Source: Paracoccus sp. S1E-3
GTDB lineage: Bacteria; Pseudomonadota; Alphaproteobacteria; Rhodobacterales; Rhodobacteraceae
Length of the DNA: 64,000 nucleotides
Assembly: GCF_013868135.1 (NCBI RefSeq)
Contig: NZ_JACEMU010000006.1
Location: 27,880-91,879 of the forward strand
Direction of reading: 5' to 3'
The position numbers and the translations under genes are program-made. Shown here in pieces: positions 18,129 to 27,366 of the stretch. The notes under the pieces were generated by a model. It worked only from the letters and a program-made list of their open reading frames with translations. It was not told the DNA's origin and made no database searches. The stretch's first letter is position 1. Each line of letters opens with the position of its first letter.

Positions 18129-19195
18129 TGCTGGGTCGCGATGCAATCGGCGCCTTCGGCCAGCAGCGCGGCGCAGAAGCGGCGCGCATCGTCACGCGAT
18201 TCGAAACCCGCCACGCGCAGGCGATAGAAAGTGCGGCCGTTCTTCTTGGTCGTCTGCACCAGCTGCGACTTGCCCGAGAACAGCGACGAGAAGCGACCCG
18301 AGATGCGGCCCCATTCCTTGTTTGCGATGGCATCCGAATCGAAGGCGCCCAGCTGCACCACGGGCGCGCCAGAAGCCACCCGCGCCGGCGCGGGTGCGGG
18401 CGCTTCTTCGGCGACCGCCTCGGCGACGGCCTCCTCGATGGCGGGGCGCTCGGCCGGGGCGGCTGCGACGGCCGGGGCACGGGCGGCGATGCGGGCCGGG
18501 CGCGGGGCCGGACGGGTGCCGGCGAGCGCGGTCACGGGGGTCGCGGCCAGCGGCTCCTCGGCGGTGGTCGCGGTCAGGTCCTCGGCGCTCACGATGCCCA
18601 GATCGGCCATGTCGGCCGGCTCCTCGGTGCCGATGCCGGCTGCGGCCTCGGCATCGGTCAGGGCGACCACGGGGTTCTGCGGCGCTGCCGGGACCACCGC
18701 GTCAGCAGCAGCGCTGAGCGCGGCTGCATCGGCCAGCTGCCCCATGGCGACATCATCTTCGGACAGGCCGGTCGGCGCCGGGGCGATGGCGATTTCGGCA
18801 TTGGGCGGCATGGCGACGCCGGCGGCGATTTCGTTCACGGTCAGACCGCCATTCTGGGCCAGTTCGCCCCCCGGATCATCGGGCGCGGTGCGCGCCTCGC
18901 CCATCGTGGCCCGGATCACCGGCACGCCGGAGACGTCGCGGGCCACCAGCTTGTAGCCCCAGACCACCAGCCCGATCAGCAGCAAGACCGAGATCACCGC
19001 CCCCAGGTAATGGGTCAGCCGGCCGAAGCGTGCGCCAAGGCTTTCGGGTTGGTCCATCAGCTCGGCTTGGCCATCGTCATACCAGCCGTATTCTTCTTCG
19101 TATTCGTCCTGCGCGTGGTGCTGATAGGGATAGTTCCGGGCCCTGCGGGGCTCGGAATCCGCGAATCGGCGCGCGCCGAAATCGGTGACTGCCAT
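18125..19195 (-). CDS. SPOR-domain membrane protein
   Basis: 356 residues. Acidic, Tyr-rich cytoplasmic N-terminus (1-60), one transmembrane helix (about 64-88, YLGAVISVLLLIGLVVWGYKL), a long Ala/Glu/Pro-rich periplasmic linker, and a C-terminal SPOR domain (about 275-350, VQLGAFDSDAIANKEWGRI to FYRLRVAGF). SPOR domains bind denuded septal glycans, so a division or envelope role is expected. Sits between argS and nagZ in one operon. Confidence 0.88.
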   Translation of the reverse strand: MAVTDFGARRFADSEPRRARNYPYQHHAQDEYEEEYGWYDDGQAELMDQPESLGARFGRLTHYLGAVISVLLLIGLVVWGYKLVARDVSGVPVIRATMGEARTAPDDPGGELAQNGGLTVNEIAAGVAMPPNAEIAIAPAPTGLSEDDVAMGQLADAAALSAAADAVVPAAPQNPVVALTDAEAAAGIGTEEPADMADLGIVSAEDLTATTAEEPLAATPVTALAGTRPAPRPARIAARAPAVAAAPAERPAIEEAVAEAVAEEAPAPAPARVASGAPVVQLGAFDSDAIANKEWGRISGRFSSLFSGKSQLVQTTKKNGRTFYRLRVAGFESRDDARRFCAALLAEGADCIATQQ

Positions 19196-19260
19196 AAGAT
19201 GCCTGCCTGCCGGGTGACCGGCTGTTGATTACTGCCCGATCCCGGCCAGGGCACCTTTTG

Positions 19261-21006
19261 TCAGCGCATTTCCTTGGCCGGAGTCACCCCAAGAATAGCA
19301 AGCCCGGACGAAATGACAACGCCAACGGCACGTAACAGCGCGATTTTTGCTGCCGTGACAGCCAGATCACCGTCCTGAATGAACCGCAGCGACTGGTCGT
19401 CATTGCCGCGATTCCACAGCGAATGCAGCGCGCCCGCCAGATCATACAGGTAGAAGGCGACCCGATGCGGCTCGTGCGCGACTGCCGCCGCCTCGATCAG
19501 GCGGGGATATTCGGCCAGCTTCTGGATCAGATCGATCTCGGCCGGGTGGGTCAGGCGCGACAGATCCGCCTGCGCCAGCGCGGCGTCCGAGGTGTCGACG
19601 CCCATCTCCGCCGCCCGATTCATGACTGAATTCACCCGCGCGCTGGCATATTGCACATACCAGACCGGGTTGTCCTTGGACTGCTCCAGCACCTTGTCGA
19701 AGTCGAAATCCAGCGCCGCATCGTTCTTCCGCGTCAGCATGTGGAAGCGGGTCACGTCGCGGCCCGCCTGTTCCACCACATCGCGCAGCGTCACGAAGGT
19801 ACCGGCGCGCTTCGACATCTTGAAGGGCTCGCCGTTCTTGTACAGCTTCACCAGCTGGATCAGCTTCACATCCAAAGGCACCCGACCGTTGGACAGCGCG
19901 CCCACGGCGGCGTTCATCCGCTTGACATAACCGCCATGATCGGCGCCGAAAATATCGATCAACTGATCGAAGCCACGGTCGATCTTGTCCCAGTGATAGG
20001 CGATGTCGGGCGCGAAATAGGTCCAGGAGCCGTCCGATTTCTGCACCGCGCGGTCCTGATCGTCGCCATAAGCGGTGGACCGGAACAGCGTCTGTTCGCG
20101 CGCCTCCCAATCGTCGGGCAGCTTGCCCTTCGGCGGTTCCAGCGTGCCTTCATAGATCAGTCCAGCAGACCGCAGCCGGTCAATCGCCGCCTCGATCCGG
20201 CCCGAGCCATAGAGCGCCTTTTCAGACGAATAGACATCCATTTCGACATTCAGCAGCCGCAGATCCTCGCGGATCATCTCCAGCATGGCGGCGGTGGCGA
20301 ATTCGCGCACCTCGGCCAGCCAGTCCTCCTCCGGCTTGTCCAGCAGGCTGTCGCCGTATTTCGCCTTCAGCGCCTCGCCCACGGGGATCAGGTAGTCGCC
20401 GGGATACAGGCCCTCGCGGATCTCGGGCTCCAGCCCGTTGGCCTCGCGGTAACGTTCATAAGCCGAACGCGCCAGCACATCGACCTGAGCGCCGCCGTCG
20501 TTGATGTAATATTCGCGCGTTACGTCATAGCCGGCAAAGGCCAGCAGGCTGGACAGCGCATCGCCGAAAACCGCGCCGCGCGTATGGCCCACATGCATCG
20601 GCCCGGTCGGGTTGGCCGAGACGAATTCGACATTCACCCGCGTCCCCTGCCCAAGCCCGGACCGGCCATAGCCTTCGGGCGCGTTCAGCGCCGCCCGCAC
20701 CACGCCCTGCCAGACCGAAGGATCCAGCCGCAGATTCAAGAAGCCCGGCCCCGCCACCTCGGCCGAGGCGATGCGCGCATCAAGGGCCAGCCGCGCGGCC
20801 AGTTTTTCGGCGATGTCGCGCGGTTTCATCTGGGCGGGCTTGGCCAGCACCATGGCGGCATTGGTCGCCATGTCGCCATGGGCGGAATCGCGCGGCGGCT
20901 CGACGGTGACATTTTTCAGGTCCAGCCCGGCGGGCAGTTCGCCCGCGGCGACCATCGCGTTCAGCGCGTCCAGCGTGACGCCGTGGATATCGGCAAAGAG
21001 GTTCAT
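19261..21006 (-). CDS. argS: Arginyl-tRNA synthetase
   Basis: 581 residues, class I synthetase. The HIGH motif is HVGH in [18 protein letters not shown], and the KMSKS-equivalent is [13 protein letters not shown]. The N-terminal Arg-tRNA-specific domain (about 1-110) and the C-terminal DALR anticodon-binding domain (about 470-581) are both present. ATG 21006 with GGAAGATAA upstream is preferred over a TTG seven codons earlier. First gene of the argS-SPOR-nagZ-scpAB run. Confidence 0.97.
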   Translation of the reverse strand: MNLFADIHGVTLDALNAMVAAGELPAGLDLKNVTVEPPRDSAHGDMATNAAMVLAKPAQMKPRDIAEKLAARLALDARIASAEVAGPGFLNLRLDPSVWQGVVRAALNAPEGYGRSGLGQGTRVNVEFVSANPTGPMHVGHTRGAVFGDALSSLLAFAGYDVTREYYINDGGAQVDVLARSAYERYREANGLEPEIREGLYPGDYLIPVGEALKAKYGDSLLDKPEEDWLAEVREFATAAMLEMIREDLRLLNVEMDVYSSEKALYGSGRIEAAIDRLRSAGLIYEGTLEPPKGKLPDDWEAREQTLFRSTAYGDDQDRAVQKSDGSWTYFAPDIAYHWDKIDRGFDQLIDIFGADHGGYVKRMNAAVGALSNGRVPLDVKLIQLVKLYKNGEPFKMSKRAGTFVTLRDVVEQAGRDVTRFHMLTRKNDAALDFDFDKVLEQSKDNPVWYVQYASARVNSVMNRAAEMGVDTSDAALAQADLSRLTHPAEIDLIQKLAEYPRLIEAAAVAHEPHRVAFYLYDLAGALHSLWNRGNDDQSLRFIQDGDLAVTAAKIALLRAVGVVISSGLAILGVTPAKEMR

Positions 21007-21057
21007 CTTTATCTTCCGCTTGTTCAAATCTGCGATAGCCCCGCCAGACCCCGAAGG

Positions 21058-21714
21058 TCAACGGGGGGTGGCCTCGGCCGCCAGATGGCGCAGGCCATGG
21101 GTGACATCGGCGCGCACCGCCAGCCGCAGGCCCGGCTCGTCCCCGGCTTTCAGCGCCGCCAGGATCAGCCGGTGGTGGCGGGGCGGTTCGTTGCGCTGCA
21201 CGCGCCCGTACAGTGCCCGCATCGTCGGGCCCAGCTGCAGCCAGACCGTTTCCAGAATCGCCAGCATCGCCGGAGCCTGGGCGCGCAGATACAAGGTGCG
21301 GTGAAACTCCAGATTGCTGCGGATATAGCCCACCGCGTCATGGCGCATCACCGCATCGGCGATCCCGCCATTGATCGCGCTCAGCCGGTCGATCAGCGCG
21401 AAATGCGCCCGCGGCAGCGCGCGCGAAGCCAGCTCCGGCTCGATCAGCGCCCGCAGCGCCGCCAGTTCCTCGATCCGTTCGACCGACAGCTCCGGCGTTG
21501 TCACCCGCCCCGAGGTCGACAGCGTCAGCGCTCCTTCCGCCGCCAGCCGGCGCACCGCCTCGCGCGCGGGCGTCATCGAGACGTTATATTCGGCAGCGAT
21601 GCCGCGCAGCGTCAACGGCTGGCCCGGCGGCAGTTCGCCCACCAGAATGCGGCTGCGCAGGTTGCGGTACAGCCGCTCATGCGCGGCGGGATCAGAGGGA
21701 CGGCTGATGCTCAT
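21058..21714 (-). CDS. GntR-family transcriptional regulator (FCD subgroup)
   Basis: 218 residues. N-terminal winged helix (about 12-75: LYRNLRSRILVGELPPGQPLTLRGIAAEYNVSMTPAREAVRRLAAEGAL) followed by an all-helical FCD-type ligand domain with the acidic/His metal-site pattern in the segment around FHRTLYLRAQ. Target genes are not apparent: it lies between argS and a metallopeptidase without a linked catabolic operon. Starts at ATG 21714. Confidence 0.9.
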   Translation of the reverse strand: MSISRPSDPAAHERLYRNLRSRILVGELPPGQPLTLRGIAAEYNVSMTPAREAVRRLAAEGALTLSTSGRVTTPELSVERIEELAALRALIEPELASRALPRAHFALIDRLSAINGGIADAVMRHDAVGYIRSNLEFHRTLYLRAQAPAMLAILETVWLQLGPTMRALYGRVQRNEPPRHHRLILAALKAGDEPGLRLAVRADVTHGLRHLAAEATPR

Positions 21715-21745
21715 CAGTGGGTTGTGATCACAGGCGCCGGGATCG

Positions 21746-22450
21746 TCAAGCCTCGACCGGTCGCGCCGGCGGCCTGAACCGCCACGCTTGCAGATCGGCG
21801 CCATGGGCGCGCAGCCAGGCGCGATGCGGGGCATGGCCGGGCATCAGGCGCTCGACCTCGGCCCAGAACCGGGTGGAATGGTCCATATGGGCCAGATGCG
21901 CGACCTCATGCGCGGCGACATAATCCAGCACCTCGGGCGGGGCCATGGCCAGACGCCAGGAAAACATCAGCCGCCCGTCATGGGTGCAGCTGCCCCAGCG
22001 CGAGCGGGTGTCGCGCAGCGCCAGTGCGCGCGGCTGGCGCCCCAGCCGCGCGGCGAAGCGGTCGACCGCCTCGCGCAGGGCGACATGGGCGCGGTGCTTC
22101 AGCCAGGCCTGGACCGTGGCGCCCATCGCCCCACGCGCGGGCACATAGAGCACGTCGCCTTCCAGCCGGGCGGCGCGCAGCGGCATGGCGCGCAGCAGCA
22201 CCGCCTGTCCGGCGACGGGCAGGCGCGCCCCCTCGACCACCAGCTTCGGCCCCGGCATGGCCGAAACCGTGCGGCGCAGCCATTCCGCTTTCGATGCCGC
22301 GAATTCGCGGCCCGCCTGAAGCGTCGCGCGCGGCGGCAGGGTCAGCACCACCTCGCCCCCGGCGCGGGGCACGCGCAGTGTCATCCGGCGGGCCCGCGCA
22401 TTGCGCCGGACCCTGACGGGGATATTGTCGATCTGAAATTGTTCGTGCAT
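21746..22450 (-). CDS. YgjP/SprT-like M48-type zinc metallopeptidase domain protein (DUF45)
   Basis: 234 residues. The zinc-peptidase signature HEVAH lies in YVAAHEVAHLAHMDHSTRFW, with the third ligand expected in that downstream His; CWGSC-type neighbours are represented by SRWGSCTHDGRLMFSWRL, which is the other conserved block of the family. The N-terminal third is a beta-rich region. Substrate unknown. Transcribed divergently from the FYDLN protein gene at 22535. Confidence 0.88.
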   Translation of the reverse strand: MHEQFQIDNIPVRVRRNARARRMTLRVPRAGGEVVLTLPPRATLQAGREFAASKAEWLRRTVSAMPGPKLVVEGARLPVAGQAVLLRAMPLRAARLEGDVLYVPARGAMGATVQAWLKHRAHVALREAVDRFAARLGRQPRALALRDTRSRWGSCTHDGRLMFSWRLAMAPPEVLDYVAAHEVAHLAHMDHSTRFWAEVERLMPGHAPHRAWLRAHGADLQAWRFRPPARPVEA

Positions 22451-22534
22451 TGCTGTCGGGATAGGCCTTTACAGCCACATGGGCTTGTGGCAGGGCGTCC
22501 GGGATTCACCTAACCGCTGCGTAAGGAAATTACC

Positions 22535-22855
22535 ATGCCCAAAGAGGAATGGGGCACGAAGCGCCTCTGCCCACATTGCGGGACCCGATTCTACGACCTG
22601 CAAAAAGATCCGATGACCTGCCCCGCCTGCGGGTCGGAATTTACGGTGGAAAGCCTGACCCAGGGTCGCGGCCGCTCGTTGGTTTCGGAAAAAACCGCGA
22701 TGAAGGATGACGATCAGGACGATGATCTGATAGAAGATGATCTCGACGACGACGATACCGGCGATCTGGATGATGATCTGCTGGAAGACGACGATGATGA
22801 CGGCGACGTATCGCTGGATGAAATCGCCGACGTCGCCGGCGACGACGAGGATTGA
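22535..22855 (+). CDS. FYDLN-type zinc-ribbon protein (TIGR02300)
   Basis: 106 residues. N-terminal zinc ribbon: CPHCGTRFYDL and CPACGSEF provide four cysteines (residues about 12-36), with the FYDL motif that names the family. The C-terminal half (from about 55) is almost pure Asp/Glu, a long acidic tail that could mimic nucleic acid or bind basic proteins. Conserved in alphaproteobacteria without known function. Starts at ATG 22535 after AAGGAAA. Confidence 0.92.
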   Translation: MPKEEWGTKRLCPHCGTRFYDLQKDPMTCPACGSEFTVESLTQGRGRSLVSEKTAMKDDDQDDDLIEDDLDDDDTGDLDDDLLEDDDDDGDVSLDEIADVAGDDED

Positions 22856-22889
22856 TCGCAGCTTCGGCAGCGTTCATTCCAAGGGGATT

Positions 22890-22911
22890 GATCGCGGCCT
22901 CGGCCGCGATC
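22890..22911. repeat. Perfect 22-bp inverted repeat after the FYDLN gene
   Basis: Arms GATCGCGGC and GCCGCGATC close on a CTCG tetraloop. It lies 35 bases past the stop of the FYDLN gene and before DoxX. There is no T-run, so it may be an mRNA-stabilising hairpin or a weak terminator. Confidence 0.6.
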
Positions 22912-22948
22912 ATCCATAACGGCAACCAACTACCAGAGGCACTGAAAC

Positions 22949-23341
22949 ATGAAATCTCTCTCTGTCTACGCCCCGCAAATGCTAAGCATACTTCGCATTG
23001 TCGCGGCCCTGATCTTCATGGCGCATGGCACCCAGAAGATCCTCGGCTTCCCTGCCAGCGATGCGGCTTTTCCGGCCGTGATGTCCAAGCTCTGGATCGC
23101 GGGCATGCTGGAGCTGATTGGCGGCGCGCTGCTGGTGGTGGGGCTGTTCACCCGCCCGGTGGCCTTCGTGCTGTCGGGCCTGATGGCGGCGGCCTACTGG
23201 ATGGCACATGCGCCCCGCGACGCCTTCCCCGCGCTGAACGGCGGCGACGCGGCGATTCTGTATTGCTTCGTCTTCCTGTATTTCGTCTTTTCCGGCCCCG
23301 GCCCGATCAGCCTGGACAAAGTGCTGAAACGCGACGGCTAA
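22949..23341 (+). CDS. DoxX family membrane protein
   Basis: 130 residues with four hydrophobic helices (about 12-30, 45-66, 70-88, 100-122). DoxX hallmarks are the N-terminal RIVAALIFMAHGTQKILGF and the GLFTRPVAFVLSGLMAAAYWMAH block. Members have been linked to redox or membrane stress but a defined reaction is not known for this branch. Followed by a rho-independent terminator. Confidence 0.92.
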   Translation: MKSLSVYAPQMLSILRIVAALIFMAHGTQKILGFPASDAAFPAVMSKLWIAGMLELIGGALLVVGLFTRPVAFVLSGLMAAAYWMAHAPRDAFPALNGGDAAILYCFVFLYFVFSGPGPISLDKVLKRDG

Positions 23342-23367
23342 GACTGAAGCCAAGGAAAACACAGCAG

Positions 23368-23402
23368 AAAGCGGGGCCAACCGGTCCCGCTTTTTTCTTT
23401 TT
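23368..23402 (+). terminator. Rho-independent terminator after DoxX
   Basis: A 9-bp hairpin (AGCGGGGCC pairing GGTCCCGCT, one G-T pair, loop AACC) is followed by TTTTTTCTTTTT, 27 bases past the DoxX stop. Confidence 0.92.
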
Positions 23403-23507
23403 CGCGGCGCGGACAAGAAACCGTCATTTTATGCTTGCAGCCCTCGGCGGCACCCCCTATACGACCCCCCACGGCAGCGGCGCAACGCGCTCTGTCAGAC
23501 CTCCGGT

Positions 23508-23583
<76 letters not shown>

Positions 23584-23823
23584 TTACACTTTCCCGACAT
23601 GAAACATCGCGGAAGCGCCGCCCCATTTGTGCAACCGGGCGCACGATCCGTGCTGATTGCCGTAGGGGAACATGCACGATTCGCGCATCCGTGCTGTCAA
23701 GCTGTTGACGGGCGCCGATTAACATTCGTCTATAGGAGAGGCCGAAGTTAACGTCGCGATCCTCGGCGGCCCGCACGGCAATTCGGCAAGCAATCAGGCT
23801 GCGTCAGGGAGAGAGCAATTCAG

Positions 23824-24333
23824 ATGAAGGATTTCGACTACGAGCCTGTTGCCGCCAGCAAGATCGAACTCGGCTATCTGGCAGGGGATATTACATTCAT
23901 GGCGCGGGTGCTTTTCGCCCATGTGCGCCTGGCCAATGCGGAATTTCATCGCGAATGGGATACGGTCAGCGGCACGCTGTCGCTGCTCAGCCTGATCGGG
24001 CTGAATCCGGGGATCTCGCAGAACGACCTGGCCAGCACCGTGGTGATGAAGAAATCCGCCGTGACCAAGCTGATTGGCGAGTTGGAAGCCAAGGGTCTGG
24101 TCATTCGCGACAAGCCCAAATCGGATCGCCGCTTCAACGCGCTCAGCCTCAGTCTGGAGGGCGAGGCCTTGTGGCTGGAAATGCGCGACCGTCTGCAGGA
24201 GCGGCAGGAATTCCTGCTCCAGCCGCTCAACACGCGCGACCGCGACCGGTTGTTCGCCCTGCTGCAACGGCTGGTGGCCTATTATGCGGACCCGTCGGCC
24301 ACCAGCCGCCGCGCCGACGCCACCGAGCATTGA
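23824..24333 (+). CDS. MarR-family transcriptional regulator
   Basis: 169 residues, mostly helical. The winged helix is in the middle: NPGISQNDLASTVVMKKSAVTKLIGELEAKGLVIRDKPKSDRRF, with the DRR wing motif typical of MarR. Signal and targets are unknown; no efflux or degradation gene is adjacent. It converges with the ligase-associated cassette, stop to stop 7 bases apart. Upstream, TTGACG and TATAGG are present but 20 bp apart, so that promoter is doubtful. Confidence 0.9.
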   Translation: MKDFDYEPVAASKIELGYLAGDITFMARVLFAHVRLANAEFHREWDTVSGTLSLLSLIGLNPGISQNDLASTVVMKKSAVTKLIGELEAKGLVIRDKPKSDRRFNALSLSLEGEALWLEMRDRLQERQEFLLQPLNTRDRDRLFALLQRLVAYYADPSATSRRADATEH

Positions 24334-24340
24334 AACCTGC

Positions 24341-24976
24341 TTAGCGCGCCACCGAGAGCGGAACCGCCAGCGCGCGCCGCCCGGTCAGAATTGCAATCCC
24401 GGTCGGGACCAGTCCTTGCAGCACGGCGTGGTCATGGCGCAGCCCGCCGGTGTAATGGCCAAAAGCCGGCAGGATCAGGTGATCGGTCCCCACCAGAAAG
24501 GCGGCTCGGCTGCGCCCGGCGACACGCGCCTTGGGGTGGTAATGCCCCGAGATATCCGGCCCCTGCCCGGCCGCCGCGATATGGCGCAGCCAGAGCCCGG
24601 CGCGATGCAGCGCCTCGGCCCCCGTCAGCAGGTCATGGTTGCCCGAGACCAGAAATGTTTCCTGCGCCGCGATCAGGCTGGCGAACAGCGCCCGTTCCTC
24701 GACCGGCAGCGCGATGCCCGCGGCGTCATCGTCGAAAATATCGCCCAGCAGGGCCAGCCGGGCCGGCCGCAAGGCGTGCAGCTCGGCTGCCAGACAGGCC
24801 AGCGTCTCGCGGGTTTCAAAAGGGGGCAGCAGCGCGCCGCCGCGCCGGGCCATGCGTTCGGATTTGCCCAAGTGCAGGTCCGACAGGATCAGCATCTCCT
24901 CGGTCGGCCAATACAGCGCGCCGGATGGCCGGGCGACGAAGCGCTGCCCGGCGAAGTTGAAGGCGTAACCATTCAT
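24341..24976 (-). CDS. pdeM: Ligase-associated DNA damage response endonuclease PdeM (calcineurin-like phosphoesterase)
   Basis: 211 residues, metallophosphoesterase. The dimetal signatures are in place: LSDLHLGK (D-x-H), LGDIFDD (GD), SGNHD (GNHD) and the downstream H in SGHYHPKA. This is the fourth member of the ligase-associated repair cassette. Start overlaps the helicase stop by four bases (ATGA). Its role in the repair reaction is predicted from the conserved association with the ligase. Confidence 0.93.
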   Translation of the reverse strand: MNGYAFNFAGQRFVARPSGALYWPTEEMLILSDLHLGKSERMARRGGALLPPFETRETLACLAAELHALRPARLALLGDIFDDDAAGIALPVEERALFASLIAAQETFLVSGNHDLLTGAEALHRAGLWLRHIAAAGQGPDISGHYHPKARVAGRSRAAFLVGTDHLILPAFGHYTGGLRHDHAVLQGLVPTGIAILTGRRALAVPLSVAR

Positions 24977-27366
24977 GCCGCCGCAAGCCCTGCTTCGGCC
25001 ATCATGCGGGCAGCTTCTTCTTCCAGCAGGCGATCCTCGCCCAGGCCGCTGATCGGGATCTTGCCGACCTCCAGCATCAGGGGCGCGGCCAGCGGGGTCA
25101 CATGCGGCGGCCGGGCATGGACGATATGGGGGCGCGCGGCCAGCATTTCCTCGATCCGGCCGAAATCGACCAGACCCCGCATCGCCTCGGTCCGGGTCAG
25201 GCGCAGCAGCAGATGATCGGGATCGTGGCGGCGCAGGGTGTCATAGATGATATCGCTGGAAAACGTCGCCTGCTTGCCCGATTTGCGCTGTCCGGGCAGG
25301 TTGCGCTGCAACAGCCCGGCGACGGTCGCGACATTGCGGAAGCTGCGCTTCATCACCGCATTGCCGCCCAGCCAGTCCTCCAGCCCGTCCAGCAGGCTTT
25401 CGCGGGTGAAGAAGGGCGCGGGATCGGCGATCGGGTCCATCGACCAGATCAGCAGCGCGTAATCGGTGGCGACGAAGCCAAGGGGACCAAGTCCCGCCTC
25501 CTCCATCCGCCGGGTCAGGATCAGGCCGAGCGTCTGGTTCGCGTTGCGCCCCGCGAAGGTATAGGCGCAGAAATAGGCGCGCCCGCCCCGTTCGAAGGAT
25601 TCGCAGGTCAGCGTGCCGGGTTGCGGCAGCACCGAAATCTCGCGCTGCAGGTCCAGCCAGTCGCGGGTCGGGCCGGGCAGCCTGTCCCATTTCGCCGGAT
25701 CGCCGATCAGGTCCAGAACCCGCGCCGAAAGCTCGGTCGAGGTCACCAGCTTGGTGCCGTTGAACACCGCGATCTTCGGGCTGCGCGAAGGCTGGGGCGT
25801 CACCTCGACCACCATCTCGCGCAGCCGGTCATAACGCACGGTCTTGCCGCCGATCAGGAAGGTGTCGCCGGGCGAGAGGCTGGCGGCGAAGCCTTCCTCG
25901 ACCTCGCCCAAAGGCGCGCCGCCATGGCGGTGGCGGACCTTCAAGGTTTCGGTCTCGGTGATGGTGCCGATATTCATGCGGATCATCCGCGCCGCGCGCG
26001 GGTCGCGCAATTGCCACAGGCCACCGCGTTCGACCAGCCTCTGCCAGCGGTCATAGGCGCGCAGCGCATAGCCGCCGGTCGCCGCGAAATCCAGACAATC
26101 GTCGAACTGCGCCCGCGTCAGCGCCGCGTAAGGCCCGGCACTGCGGAATTCGCGAAACAGCGCCTCGGCATCGAAGGGCCCGGCGCAGGCGGTCAGCAGG
26201 ATCTGCTGGCACAGCACATCAAGCCCGCCCCAGGTGCCGACCGGGCCGCGCCCCTCGCCATCCAGATCGCCCGCCGCGACCGCCTGCAACGCGGCCACGC
26301 ATTCGATCACCTCGAAGCGGTTCGCCGGCACGATCCGCGCCTTCGAGGGCGCATTGTAGCGGTGGTTCGCCCGCCCGATCCGCTGCACCAGCCGCTTGAC
26401 GTTCTTCGGCGCGCCGACCTGAATGACCAGATCGACATCGCCCCAGTCGATGCCGAGATCGAGGCTGCCGGTCGCCACCACCGCGCGCAACTGGCCCGCC
26501 GCCATCGCCGCCTCGACCCGGCCGCGCACCTCGCGCGACAGGCTGCCGTGATGCAGCCCGATGGGCAGGTTGTTATCATTGACGGCCCACAGCGCCTGAA
26601 AGAACAGCTCGGCCTGCGCGCGGGTATTGATGAACACCAGCGTCAGCCGCGCGGCCTCGATCGCCTCCATCACGTCCTTCGCCGCATGGCGCGCGCCACC
26701 CCCCGACCAGGGCGCGGGCAGCGTGGTGTCCAGCATGGCGATATCGGGCGCGGGGCCGGGATCGGCCAGCACGATCCGCGCCCCCCCGATATAATCGGCA
26801 AGCGCCGCCGGGTCCTCGACCGTGGCCGACAGCGCCGAGACCCGCAGATCCGGCGCAAGGTTGCGCAGCCGGGCCAGCCCCAGCATCAATTGATCGCCCC
26901 GCTTGCCTTCGGCAAGGGCGTGGATCTCGTCGATGACCACCCGCTTCAGACCGCCGAAGATCTTGGGCGCCTCGGGATAGGACAGCATCAGCGCCAGACT
27001 TTCCGGCGTGGTCAGCAGGATCTCCGGCGGGTCCACCCGCTGGCGCGCCCGGCGCGCGGCGGCGGTGTCGCCGGTGCGGTCCTCGATGCGGATGTTCAGG
27101 CCCAGATCGGCCACTGGGCGCGACAGGTTGCGCGCGATGTCATTGGTCAGCGCCTTCAGGGGCGAGACGTAAAGCGTGTGCATCCCCTCATGCGGGCCGT
27201 CCATCAGATCGGCCAGCGTCGGCAGGAACCCGGCCAGCGTCTTGCCGCCGCCGGTCGGCGCGATCAGCAGCGTGTCCTCCTTCGCCTCGAACAGATCGAG
27301 CTGATGCGGATGCGGGGTCCAGTCCTGACGGGTGAACCAGTCGGCGATCCTGGTGGGCAGGGTCAT
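24973..27366 (-). CDS. Ligase-associated DEXH-box helicase (Lhr-like)
   Basis: 797 residues, superfamily 2 helicase of the Lhr-core type. Walker A APTGGGKTLAGFLP, the DEIH box VIDEIHALAEG, motif III SALSAT, and motif VI QRIGRANHR are all visible; a C-terminal Lhr-specific region (about 450-797) follows. Expected to unwind DNA or RNA-DNA ahead of end processing. It overlaps both ligase (upstream) and PdeM (downstream) by four bases, so the cassette is translated as one unit. Confidence 0.93.
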   Translation of the reverse strand: MTLPTRIADWFTRQDWTPHPHQLDLFEAKEDTLLIAPTGGGKTLAGFLPTLADLMDGPHEGMHTLYVSPLKALTNDIARNLSRPVADLGLNIRIEDRTGDTAAARRARQRVDPPEILLTTPESLALMLSYPEAPKIFGGLKRVVIDEIHALAEGKRGDQLMLGLARLRNLAPDLRVSALSATVEDPAALADYIGGARIVLADPGPAPDIAMLDTTLPAPWSGGGARHAAKDVMEAIEAARLTLVFINTRAQAELFFQALWAVNDNNLPIGLHHGSLSREVRGRVEAAMAAGQLRAVVATGSLDLGIDWGDVDLVIQVGAPKNVKRLVQRIGRANHRYNAPSKARIVPANRFEVIECVAALQAVAAGDLDGEGRGPVGTWGGLDVLCQQILLTACAGPFDAEALFREFRSAGPYAALTRAQFDDCLDFAATGGYALRAYDRWQRLVERGGLWQLRDPRAARMIRMNIGTITETETLKVRHRHGGAPLGEVEEGFAASLSPGDTFLIGGKTVRYDRLREMVVEVTPQPSRSPKIAVFNGTKLVTSTELSARVLDLIGDPAKWDRLPGPTRDWLDLQREISVLPQPGTLTCESFERGGRAYFCAYTFAGRNANQTLGLILTRRMEEAGLGPLGFVATDYALLIWSMDPIADPAPFFTRESLLDGLEDWLGGNAVMKRSFRNVATVAGLLQRNLPGQRKSGKQATFSSDIIYDTLRRHDPDHLLLRLTRTEAMRGLVDFGRIEEMLAARPHIVHARPPHVTPLAAPLMLEVGKIPISGLGEDRLLEEEAARMMAEAGLAAA

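Noticed and set aside
23726..23757. Promoter TTGACG/TATAGG before the MarR gene
   Set aside because: The spacing is 20 bp, outside the usual 16-18; not listed as a promoter.
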